A DNA stretch of 64,000 bases from Leptolyngbyaceae cyanobacterium clean351 (GTDB taxonomy: Bacteria; Cyanobacteriota; Cyanobacteriia; DAIDHW01): NCBI GenBank assembly GCA_027451865.1, contig DAIDHW010000001.1:558353-622352 (forward strand), written 5' to 3'. Positions 34,195 through 41,901 of the stretch are shown piece by piece. The notes beneath the pieces were generated by a model. That model made no database searches. It was not told the origin of the DNA and saw only the letters and a list, made by a program, of their open reading frames with translations. The position numbers and the translations under genes were made by a program. Within the stretch, counting starts at the first letter, position 1. Each line of letters starts with the position of its first letter.

Positions 34195-35745
34195 ATGACC
34201 GCCCTTACCCCTCCTGCCCTGGGAACCAAATCAGGGGAACCGCCCCTTTGCTCCCCGCTTGCGCAGCTGCTCAGTCCCGAACACGTGGCCTCCGCCACCC
34301 TAGTGCTGGTTCTCTCGTTTTTCGTCGGTATCGGTACAGGCATAGCAGTGGTCTTTTTCCACTACCTGATCTCCTGGACCCACCACCTGACCATGGAAGG
34401 GGTAATGGGTCAGATTGCCGGGTTAGGGGCTTGGACCTTAGCTTGCATCCCCACCCTGGGGGGTATAGTGATCGGTCTGATGCGCTGGTGGTGGGATAGC
34501 TTCTCCACCAGTGTCAGCGATCTGTTAGCTGGTCATACCTCCAGTCCCGGAAGGGCTTGGGCAAAATTAGGGGCCGCTGCCGTATCCTTAGGTACCGGTG
34601 CCTCCCTGGGTCCTGAGGGGCCCAGTGTGGAAATTGGCGCCTACTGGGGGCACAGTTGGGGCAGGCTCTTGCACCTGGCGGCCAACCAGCGGCGACTCTT
34701 ATTAGCAGCCGGAGCAGCAGCCGGCTTAGCCGCCGGGTTTAACGCCCCGGTGGCTGGAGTTTTCCTAGCCCTGGAGTTGGTTTTGGGCAGTACCTTCTCG
34801 GCCTCAGGGGTAAGTGTAGTGTTAGTGGCAGCGGTGATGGCCGCCCTAGTCTCTCAGGTGGGCCTAGGGGGGCAACCAGCCTTTACCCTGCCGGTGTATC
34901 AGGTGTCTAGCCCCCTGGAGTTTCCCCTATACCTGGGCCTAGGGGTTTTAGCCAGTCTGGTGTCTATAGCCTACCGCCAGACTATCCGGATAGTAGAACA
35001 GGGCTTTGCCGGTCAAGGACGCAGTTTAGAGTGGTTGGGCAGAATTCCGGTACCCCTACGACCGGCTCTGGGGGGCTTGCTGATCGGGATCACAGCCCTA
35101 TGGATGCCCCAGGTTCTAGGGGTGGGGTATGAGACTGTAGAAGCGATGCTGCAGGATGTGCAATTTTCCCTCGGTCTACTGGTGGTGTTGCTAGTCACCA
35201 AGTTACTGGCTACGGCCATTAGCCTAGGTAGTGGCCTAGTAGGGGGGATATTCGCCCCGGCTTTGTTCCTAGGGGCCTCCCTAGGGGAAGTCTACGGTAA
35301 GCTACTGAGTTTGGTTATACCCTTGCCCCTCGCCCCCCCCGCCTACGCCATGGTAGGAATGGCAGCGGTCCTAGCAGGCAGTGTCCGGGCGCCCCTAACC
35401 TCCGTCATGCTCCTGTTCGAGATGACTCGCGATTACCGGATCATCTTGCCCCTGATGGCGGCAGTCAGCATTAGTGCCTGGTTAGTAGAGCGCTTCCATC
35501 CCCAACCGGTGGACCCGAGTACCCCGGAAATGCACCTAGTTCCAGAGCCCGGACCCCAGGTACTGCGGATCGAACCTCCATTGCACCTGAGTGCGGCAGC
35601 CTTTGAGGAGTTGTGTCAGGCTAATCCCCAAGTGACCTTAGAACTAACCCAGGATGGAGAGGTGATCATTACCAAAAATCCTCAGATAGAATCAGCACAA
35701 TCCCCCAACGCCTCCCCCCCATGCCCCCTGGTAAGATCCTCCTAG
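34195..35745 (+). CDS. ClC family chloride channel/antiporter
   Basis: A 516-residue protein with about ten or more membrane helices. ClC signatures are GTGASLGPEGPSVEIG (the gating Glu), AAGLAAGFNAPVAGVFLALE and GSGLVGGIFAPALFLGA. The gating Glu in GPEGP suggests a possible Cl-/H+ antiporter, but channels can share it. A short cytoplasmic tail of about 80 residues follows the last helix, with no full CBS pair visible. The 3' end overlaps the next gene by 25 bases. No fluoride riboswitch could be drawn upstream. Confidence 0.92.
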   Translation: MTALTPPALGTKSGEPPLCSPLAQLLSPEHVASATLVLVLSFFVGIGTGIAVVFFHYLISWTHHLTMEGVMGQIAGLGAWTLACIPTLGGIVIGLMRWWWDSFSTSVSDLLAGHTSSPGRAWAKLGAAAVSLGTGASLGPEGPSVEIGAYWGHSWGRLLHLAANQRRLLLAAGAAAGLAAGFNAPVAGVFLALELVLGSTFSASGVSVVLVAAVMAALVSQVGLGGQPAFTLPVYQVSSPLEFPLYLGLGVLASLVSIAYRQTIRIVEQGFAGQGRSLEWLGRIPVPLRPALGGLLIGITALWMPQVLGVGYETVEAMLQDVQFSLGLLVVLLVTKLLATAISLGSGLVGGIFAPALFLGASLGEVYGKLLSLVIPLPLAPPAYAMVGMAAVLAGSVRAPLTSVMLLFEMTRDYRIILPLMAAVSISAWLVERFHPQPVDPSTPEMHLVPEPGPQVLRIEPPLHLSAAAFEELCQANPQVTLELTQDGEVIITKNPQIESAQSPNASPPCPLVRSS

Positions 35746-36125
35746 AAAAGCCCCCCCTTCCTGGCCCAATCCCCCTCCTGGCCCGGGCCACTCGCAGTCT
35801 CAATATTGTCGCCCTCGGTGGGGGATTCCTGTTGTTGTTCATGGATCTGTGGCCCCTGCCGGGAGTCAGTCACAGCTGGGTGTCAGCTTGCCCCCTGGTA
35901 ATTGTAGGCCTAGCCTACCTGAGTCTACAGGTCCTCAAGCGTCCTAACCTCCTAGCCTGGGTAAAAGCGGTAATGGTCGGGGGTGCCTTTATCCTCTGGG
36001 GCATCGACCAGCTGCTGCCGGCAGGATCCCTGGCCACTGGGATCGGTGACTTGGTAATTTTTCTGTACGTCTTTGATCTGCAGTGGTTGATTAGGGATGA
36101 CTTAGCCCAGGTACCTCACCGTTAG
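35721..36125 (+). CDS. Small membrane protein, 4 predicted helices
   Basis: A 134-residue hydrophobic protein. Segments LNIVALGGGFLLLFMDLWPLP, SACPLVIVGLAYLSLQVL, WVKAVMVGGAFILWGIDQLLP and GIGDLVIFLYVFDLQWLI should cross the membrane. I recall similar short cyanobacterial proteins but no name. It overlaps the ClC gene by 25 bases, so coupling to ClC is likely, and its final 35 bases overlap the convergent murF. It may assist ClC or be unrelated. Confidence 0.65.
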   Translation: MPPGKILLEKPPLPGPIPLLARATRSLNIVALGGGFLLLFMDLWPLPGVSHSWVSACPLVIVGLAYLSLQVLKRPNLLAWVKAVMVGGAFILWGIDQLLPAGSLATGIGDLVIFLYVFDLQWLIRDDLAQVPHR

Positions 36126-37473
36126 CCCCCGGCCAGGCTAGCCGAAATTCCTCCACTACCCGCTCAAGACCGACAGACCGGGAAGCTTTAAATAGCCAGC
36201 GGTCCCCTGGCTGGGTGGCTGCTAATAGGTAGGGCACCAGGTCAGTACCTTGGGTGAATACTCTAGTAGGGAGGGGCCTGGCCCCGTCGGCTACGGCCAG
36301 GGTAGCCGGCTCGTCTGCAAGCACCACTAGGCCATCCAGACCAAAGTCCCTAGCCTTAACCCCCACCCGGTAGTGGAACTCCCAGGCGTAGTCCCCTAAC
36401 TCCTTCATCGTACCTAGGACCGCCAGGTGACGCCGCCCGGGAGTGGCCGCCAAAAGCTCTAGGGCTGCCACCATGGATTCTAAGCCGGCGTTATAGGTTT
36501 CGTCTAAAATCAGCAGGTCTGAGGCTAGGAAGTAGCGTTTAGCCCGGCCTGGGGGCAGCTCGATGGTCAAACCCCTTTCCAGGAAAGCCCAATCTATCCC
36601 TAGTACCTCAGCTACTCCTAGGGCCGCCAGGTAGTTCTGGGCCTGGTGCCGACCAGGGACGGGGAGAGGCAAGCAACGCCCCCGCACCCGCAGGGTTTGG
36701 TTATCTAACAACTCCCCCGAGAGGTCCCCGCCAGTCAACCCGTAGGTCAGGGTCCGACCGCTCCAAACCCCCTTTGCTGTCTCGATTAACCGGGGACAGT
36801 CGTAGTTGAGGACTGCCAGCCCCGTTGAGGGCAGGTTAGCTAGCAGCTCGCACTTGGCGTTGGCAATGGCCTGCTCGGAACCCAGTCGACCAATATGGGC
36901 TGTCCCCACATTAGTAATCACGCCCACATCCGGCCTGGCAATTTGACTCAGGAGGGCGATTTCCCCTGGCCCCCGCATGGCCATCTCTAGGACTGCAAAC
37001 TCGTAGCTGCGGTCTAGCTCTAGGAGAGTACGGGGCACACCAATCTGGTTATTGAAATTACCCGCTGTCTTAAGGACCTTTGACGCGTAACCCTCACCCC
37101 TGAGCACTCCGGCAATAAACTCCTTTGTAGTAGTTTTGCCAGCGGAGCCGGTCACGGCCACAAGTGGCAGGGAAAACTGCCCCCGCCACCAATGGGCCAA
37201 GGCCTGGTAGGCGACTAGGGTGTCTGGGACGCGCAGCCAGGGACCGGGCTGATGGAGGAGGCGGTCTTGCCGAATGATAGCCCCAACTGCTCCCTGTTCT
37301 AGGGCTTTGGTGGCAAAGTCATGACCATCCCGGTGCTCACCGGTCAAGGCCACAAACAATGCCCCGGGCTGCAAATCCCGTGTATCGGTGGAGATTCCCT
37401 CAACTGGAATTGGGGGCTGGGGTTGGACCGCTAGGAGGTTACTGATCTGAGCAAGAGTACTGTAAAAGGCCAT
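36091..37473 (-). CDS. murF: UDP-MurNAc-tripeptide--D-alanyl-D-alanine ligase (MurF)
   Basis: A 460-residue Mur ligase that adds D-Ala-D-Ala to UDP-MurNAc-tripeptide in the last cytoplasmic step of peptidoglycan precursor synthesis. The N-terminal uracil-binding part has GISTDTRDLQPGALFVALTGE; the ATP loop VTGSAGKTTTKEF is near 107; EMAMRGPGEIALLSQIARPDVGVITNVGTAHI (given as pieces), NYDCPRL and ETYNAGLESMVAALE follow. It overlaps the convergent gene by 35 bases. The upstream 345-base region also drives the divergent gene at 37819. Confidence 0.95.
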   Translation of the reverse strand: MAFYSTLAQISNLLAVQPQPPIPVEGISTDTRDLQPGALFVALTGEHRDGHDFATKALEQGAVGAIIRQDRLLHQPGPWLRVPDTLVAYQALAHWWRGQFSLPLVAVTGSAGKTTTKEFIAGVLRGEGYASKVLKTAGNFNNQIGVPRTLLELDRSYEFAVLEMAMRGPGEIALLSQIARPDVGVITNVGTAHIGRLGSEQAIANAKCELLANLPSTGLAVLNYDCPRLIETAKGVWSGRTLTYGLTGGDLSGELLDNQTLRVRGRCLPLPVPGRHQAQNYLAALGVAEVLGIDWAFLERGLTIELPPGRAKRYFLASDLLILDETYNAGLESMVAALELLAATPGRRHLAVLGTMKELGDYAWEFHYRVGVKARDFGLDGLVVLADEPATLAVADGARPLPTRVFTQGTDLVPYLLAATQPGDRWLFKASRSVGLERVVEEFRLAWPGANGEVPGLSHP

Positions 37474-37818
37474 GGTTAAGACTTAGGGATTAGTGTAAGA
37501 AGATTACTGGGAAGAAAGTTATAATGGCAAGGGTGTGGTTTCAGACTAAATCTGGCCAATTGCTTTTGCTTGTGTTTCAGATGTTCATAATGACATCTGA
37601 AACCTCAGACGGTTACAATTGATTGTAGACTCCAGAGACTGCCCTAGTGGCCTTGCGGATTATCCATAGCTATTACTGTTGTTGAAGACATGGCCGGCCT
37701 TGCCTTTCCGGCTAGTCGGTAGTAAGGGCTAAGCACAGGTTCAGAGACGGGCGGGTCTCCCCAGGCTGGTCCTCGTAAGTTAAACGCCAGAAATTCTTTT
37801 CAGGAGCTCGAAACTACT
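37474..37818 (+). promoter_or_regulatory. Divergent intergenic region with TATAAT and an inverted repeat
   Basis: A 345-base gap between murF and the 422-aa unknown. It holds a TATAAT at 37520-37525 (no good -35) and an 11-bp perfect inverted repeat at 37574-37603. A second half-site GTTTCAGA lies near 37540. A 32-codon ORF starts at 37524 but is not convincing. No RNA gene was recognised. The region after 37620 is unremarkable. Confidence 0.4.
37574..37603. repeat. 11-bp perfect inverted repeat upstream of the 422-aa unknown gene
   Basis: GTTTCAGATGT (37574-37584) and ACATCTGAAAC (37593-37603) are separated by 8 bases. There is no T run, so it is unlikely to be a terminator. The same half-site GTTTCAGA occurs once more about 35 bases upstream (near 37540). 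An operator for a dimeric regulator or an mRNA 5' structure are both possible. Confidence 0.55.
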
Positions 37819-39087
37819 GTGGCTCTCCCCTCTGACCGCCGGACCGGCAATGCCTGTGCGCAAGAGCAATACCTGTACAACCACCTGGTGAGCCTGGCCC
37901 AAACCGAAATGCCGGAAGCTGCGATCCGGAAGCTGCGGCTTTTGTTTGTGGAAGGGATGGGTTATCCGGACCCGGCGGTGATCGGAGCCTTAGACAAAGT
38001 AGTCATGGACCCAGAATCCGCTCGGGATTTCAACTACTTCCTGAACCGCTGCTGTCACATATTCATTAACCGCTGGCAAACCTGGTCTTGTGAAGGGCAG
38101 CTGGTTGCAGAACTAGTGCACCTCTTTAGTGCCCCCCCCACTCGCTTGGGTCTTGAGTCCCACCGTGGTCGCTCCCTAAGGCGACTGCGGGAACTAGTGC
38201 AGGGCTTTGTTGGCAGTGAACAGTATCAGGCCCTGTTCCACTTGGTAAATCTCCAGGAGGCAGACCGTAACCCCAGCGCTGTCCTGCACCTACCTCTGGG
38301 CAAGACAATCCGTCGTTATCCCTACCTGTACCAGCACTGTCTAGTTAGTGAAGGGTCTCCCCCAGAACACCTAGTTGTAATCCAGCAGCTGCAGTCCCAG
38401 GTCCAACACAAGTTTGAGGTTGACCTTTCCAAGTACATTACCTACCGCACCCGCCAAGGTCAAATCCTGCCGCCCGGCATTGACCTGCGGCCAGTAACTA
38501 ACCCCACTTTGCTCCCCGACTCTGAACTAGGGTTAGCCCTAGAGCAGTTTGCCGGCCGGGTCGATGGTGTACATACCCACCGCGACCTAGCAGAGGTTTT
38601 CTTAATTCATAACCATCAAATTCCCTTTAGCAAATTCAAGGAAAATATCTACCAATACTTAACCGAAGCCGTTGATCCAAGTTACGGGAGACGCAACTTC
38701 AACCGCTCCTTAGCTATTCACCTGAAAAACAGCAGCCCCCAGAGTGACCAGCAGCTCCTTGACCAACACCTGATGGCTCGCACCTGCTCAGGCCTATTTA
38801 ACTTCCTGGTTGTGGAGAGTCAACGTCAACCCAACCACTTCATATTTACGGACCTCGTTAGCAACCTGGGGCCTACTAATACTACTGGTTTGTTATTAAA
38901 AGTGGTTTTGGTTTGCCGCCGGGTCAAGCCCTACCTAGAAAAGCGCATGTCTATCCTCTTCAACCACTACCAAACCTACACCAATAGTGCTGTGGAGTGG
39001 CTAGTCAAGTGCCTACAGAATATGAATCTGGCCTTAACCACTAACTTTGGCGCCCTAAACCTGTCCCACTTGCAATGGTTCCATTAA
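37819..39087 (+). CDS. Conserved cyanobacterial protein of unknown function, 422 aa
   Basis: A soluble 422-residue protein, start GTG 37819. I do not recognise a catalytic motif. It looks helical throughout, with well-formed stretches such as ESARDFNYFLNRCCHIFINRWQT, GVHTHRDLAEVFLIHNHQIPF and YGRRNFNRSLAIHLKNS. It has no membrane segment or signal. Composition fits an ancestral cyanobacterial gene rather than a recent import. It has a long regulated-looking upstream region and ends at a C/G hairpin facing sigC. Function unknown. Confidence 0.75.
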   Translation: MALPSDRRTGNACAQEQYLYNHLVSLAQTEMPEAAIRKLRLLFVEGMGYPDPAVIGALDKVVMDPESARDFNYFLNRCCHIFINRWQTWSCEGQLVAELVHLFSAPPTRLGLESHRGRSLRRLRELVQGFVGSEQYQALFHLVNLQEADRNPSAVLHLPLGKTIRRYPYLYQHCLVSEGSPPEHLVVIQQLQSQVQHKFEVDLSKYITYRTRQGQILPPGIDLRPVTNPTLLPDSELGLALEQFAGRVDGVHTHRDLAEVFLIHNHQIPFSKFKENIYQYLTEAVDPSYGRRNFNRSLAIHLKNSSPQSDQQLLDQHLMARTCSGLFNFLVVESQRQPNHFIFTDLVSNLGPTNTTGLLLKVVLVCRRVKPYLEKRMSILFNHYQTYTNSAVEWLVKCLQNMNLALTTNFGALNLSHLQWFH

Positions 39088-39090
39088 CCT

Positions 39091-39109
39091 CCCCCCCCCC
39101 GGGGGGGGG
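39091..39109. terminator. C10-G9 hairpin between convergent genes
   Basis: Ten C (39091-39100) directly followed by nine G (39101-39109) make a self-complementary block in the 40-base gap between the stops of the 422-aa gene and the sigma gene. AACCT before and AAGGTT after can extend the stem. There is no T tract, but the position at a convergent junction fits a bidirectional terminator. Homopolymer length is uncertain in sequencing. Confidence 0.5.
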
Positions 39110-39127
39110 AAAGAAGGTTGGCCTTAG

Positions 39128-40111
39128 CTAGCTGGCCAGATATTCACGGATATTGATCTTGCGGCGGCGCAGATGTTCTAGAGCTTGGTGTTCAAGCTGT
39201 CGCACCCGCTCCCGGCTCAAGTTGAGCCTTTCCCCCACCTTGGCTAGGGACAGTTCGTGGCCGTCTTCGAGGCCAAAGCGCAGACTTAGGACTTGGCGCT
39301 GCTGAGTAGTTAGTTCAGCCAAGAGGGTATCTAGGTCTTGCCGGAGGGACTCCTGGGTCATGTAGGAGTCAGGGGAGAGCCCCTCATCCTGGAGTAGGTC
39401 TTGCAGTTCGGTGTCCTGGTTGTCCCCGACCCGTAGATCAAGGGAAACCGGTTGTCGGGCCATAGTCAAGTACTCGCGAATTTGGGCAGGCTGGAGCTCC
39501 AGCTCCTCAGCAATTTCAGTTGGGGTGGCACTGCGCCCATGTTTTTGGGACAGCTCCCGCTGCACTTTCTTGATTTTGTTGAGCTTCTCGGTAATGTGGA
39601 TGGGCAACCGGATAGTCCGGGCCTGCTGGGCAATGGCCCGCGTGATTGCCTGGCGGATCCACCAGTAGGCATAGGTGGAGAACTTGTAGCCCCGGGTAGG
39701 GTCAAACTTTTCTACCCCTCGCTCCAAGCCCAAGGTCCCCTCTTGAATCAAGTCTAGAAGCTCCATGTTCCGTTTCTGATACTTTTTGGCAATAGAGACT
39801 ACGAGGCGTAGGTTGGCCTCGATCATTTTCTGCTTAGCTCTTTGACCTTGGTCTAGTACGCGATTCAGGTCAACTTCACTTAAGTGGGCATGCTCTGCCA
39901 ATTCCAAGACTGTGGGTTCATGGCCTAGCTGGTCACCGAGGTCCCTTTTTTGCTCCTGGAGATTCATCAGCCGCTGCACCTGCTTACCGTAGAGAATTTC
40001 TTGCTCATGGCTGAGCAGAGGCACACGCCCAATCTCGTGGAGGTATGTACGCACCATATCAGCACTGTAGGCAGGACTTAGAGATTTGGTGCGAGTAACT
40101 TTAGTTGGCAT
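39128..40111 (-). CDS. Group 2 RNA polymerase sigma-70 factor (SigC-like)
   Basis: About 327 residues, start ATG 40111. Sigma regions are complete: 1.2 ([20 protein letters not shown]), 2 ([37 protein letters not shown], in part; [14 protein letters not shown]), 3 ([14 protein letters not shown]) and 4 ([26 protein letters not shown]). It lacks the long acidic N-terminus of the housekeeping sigma. The pattern is that of cyanobacterial group 2 factors, most like SigC in my memory, which act in stationary phase or stress. The upstream 500-base region is shared with the RND operon. Confidence 0.9.
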   Translation of the reverse strand: MPTKVTRTKSLSPAYSADMVRTYLHEIGRVPLLSHEQEILYGKQVQRLMNLQEQKRDLGDQLGHEPTVLELAEHAHLSEVDLNRVLDQGQRAKQKMIEANLRLVVSIAKKYQKRNMELLDLIQEGTLGLERGVEKFDPTRGYKFSTYAYWWIRQAITRAIAQQARTIRLPIHITEKLNKIKKVQRELSQKHGRSATPTEIAEELELQPAQIREYLTMARQPVSLDLRVGDNQDTELQDLLQDEGLSPDSYMTQESLRQDLDTLLAELTTQQRQVLSLRFGLEDGHELSLAKVGERLNLSRERVRQLEHQALEHLRRRKINIREYLAS

Positions 40112-40614
40112 GATAAGTGAAGTAGGCTCCGTGGGTAGACGGATAGGGGGGCAGACAAACCTCACATCTCTGAAAAACCGGAGCTGGTATGAGTTTGTTT
40201 TTCGCCCCGCGATAGTAGGGATTTTGACTTATGAACAACTGTTAGGGATTCCTACTAATGGGTGAGAAGGAAGCATTGTTACAAAACTTCACATTTCTAA
40301 CACTTTCATGCAGACAACACCTTAGTGAACCAGTCTATATCGTCTCGAGTCTAACCTGGGTCCGACTTAAGGATGCTTAAGAAAACCTGCAATTTGCCGC
40401 ACCCTTCATCTGGGTAGTTATTAATCTACTAGTAACTGGGGAATGGGAGGAGAGAAGTAGTTATTATCAAGTTTCCTTCCTCACAGGTTCAGGACCACCA
40501 GGGGAATTGTGGATCTGCAAGCTCGGCAGACTGGTCGACCTAGACCGGTATCATTGCCGAGTCCGGCCCCACTCACGGACTATGTACTTAACCTAGTAGG
40601 GTGCTCCTCGAAAA
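40112..40614. promoter_or_regulatory. 503-base divergent region between sigC-like gene and RND operon
   Basis: No protein-coding gene I can support lies here. A possible -10 for the sigma gene is TACTAT on the minus strand (40212-40217). Nearer the RND genes the direct repeat GTAGTTATTA occurs at 40414-40423 and 40457-40466, 43 bases apart, which is about four helical turns. A hyphenated AGTTA...TAACT lies between. Long regulatory space fits control of an efflux operon and a stress sigma factor. No RNA gene was recognised. Confidence 0.4.
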
Positions 40615-41901
40615 TTGCGTTCTCAACTATTTCCCCTCTGTATGGCTGCAGGCTGTCTGGGACTCCTCTCTGCCTGCAGCGCCCTGCGCCCCGCCGCCAA
40701 GGCTCAGATCAAAGACCATCCGGTGCCAGTTACTGTCGCTCTAGTTACTCAGCAGGCAGTGCCCCTGCAGATCCAAGCCATTGGCAACGTTCAAGCCTAC
40801 AACACAGTTTCCGTAAGACCCCAAGTGGGGGGAGAAATCACCGGTGTCTACTTCCGCAAGGGGCAGCGAGTGACCCGAGGGCAGCTGCTGTTTACCTTGG
40901 ATTCTCGTCCCCTCCAGGCTGCCCTCGAGCAAGCTGAGGGTAACCTAGCCCGGGATCAGGCTCTGGTTCGCCAAGCCCAAGCCACTATCCTGAAGGACCT
41001 AACCCAAGTTAAGCAAACTCAAGCAAACCTGGCCCGGGACCAGGCTCAGGCCCAGTACGCCCAACTAGAAGCTAAACGCTACACCCAGCTGGCCCTAGTG
41101 GGGGCCGTTACCCAGGAACAAGCGGGTCAGTACTCCAGCGCGGCTGAATCTGACTTAGCCACTCTGGAGGCGGACCGGCAAGCCATCGCCAATGCCCAAG
41201 CAACCTTGGGGGTAGACCGGGCTAGCCTGCAAACTAATCAAGCCACCGTCCGGGCTGACCAAGGAGCCTTGGCCAATGCTCGAGTGCAGCTTTCCTACGC
41301 CACTATCCGCTCACCTATCAATGGTCAGGCAGGTGACATTCTGGTAGACCGGGGTAACCTAGTCCAGGCCAATAACACCACAGCCCTAGTAGTAATCAAC
41401 CAACTACACCCGGTAGAGGTGAGTTTTAACGTCCCGGAACAGCAGCTGCCCACAATTCGCCGCTATCAGGCCCAAACCCCCCTGAAGGTGGAGGTCCTTG
41501 GGCCAGGCCGTCAAGGAGTGATCGCCACCGGTTCCCTTGGGTTTATTAACAATACTATCGACAACACTACTGGCACAATTCAACTGATCGCCATCTTCGC
41601 CAATCCCCAAGAACGACTTTGGCCAGGGCAGTACGTGAATGTCGTCATGACCCTGACCGTAGAACCGCGGGCAATCGTTGTACCGTCCCAAGCGGTGCAG
41701 GCCGGACCTAAGGGACAGTACGTGTTTGTGGTTCAGCCTGACTATAAGGTCCGGTTCCAGACGGTCCAGGTCAGCCAGACTCGGGCTAGCCAAACCGTGA
41801 TTGCTCAGGGGGTCAGCCCCGGGCAGATGGTAGTTACCGACGGTCAGGCTAGCCTCACCCCCGGGGCCCAAGTCAAGATCCGCGCCCCCCGCAACCTATG
41901 A
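40615..41901 (+). CDS. RND efflux membrane fusion protein (MdtA/AcrA-like lipoprotein)
   Basis: A 428-residue periplasmic adaptor. The N-terminus has a short hydrophobic stretch ending in a lipobox LLSAC (near residue 21). A long alpha-helical hairpin (about 95-230) sits between the halves of the lipoyl domain (NTVSVRPQVGGEITGVYFRKGQRV, part), and the beta-barrel follows (LHPVEVSFNVPEQQL). It bridges the RND pump to an outer-membrane channel. The start is TTG 40615 or an inner ATG at 40642 (MAAGCLGLL). The stop overlaps the next start (ATGA). Confidence 0.92.
   Translation: MRSQLFPLCMAAGCLGLLSACSALRPAAKAQIKDHPVPVTVALVTQQAVPLQIQAIGNVQAYNTVSVRPQVGGEITGVYFRKGQRVTRGQLLFTLDSRPLQAALEQAEGNLARDQALVRQAQATILKDLTQVKQTQANLARDQAQAQYAQLEAKRYTQLALVGAVTQEQAGQYSSAAESDLATLEADRQAIANAQATLGVDRASLQTNQATVRADQGALANARVQLSYATIRSPINGQAGDILVDRGNLVQANNTTALVVINQLHPVEVSFNVPEQQLPTIRRYQAQTPLKVEVLGPGRQGVIATGSLGFINNTIDNTTGTIQLIAIFANPQERLWPGQYVNVVMTLTVEPRAIVVPSQAVQAGPKGQYVFVVQPDYKVRFQTVQVSQTRASQTVIAQGVSPGQMVVTDGQASLTPGAQVKIRAPRNL

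Noticed and set aside
37524-37622. 32-codon ORF downstream of TATAAT
   Set aside because: Its start overlaps the putative -10 and it matches none of the known tiny photosystem or cytochrome subunits; the inverted repeat inside is more likely regulatory.
40509-40937. 142-codon frame upstream of and overlapping the RND adaptor gene
   Set aside because: It runs out of frame through the adaptor's conserved start and has no recognisable features.
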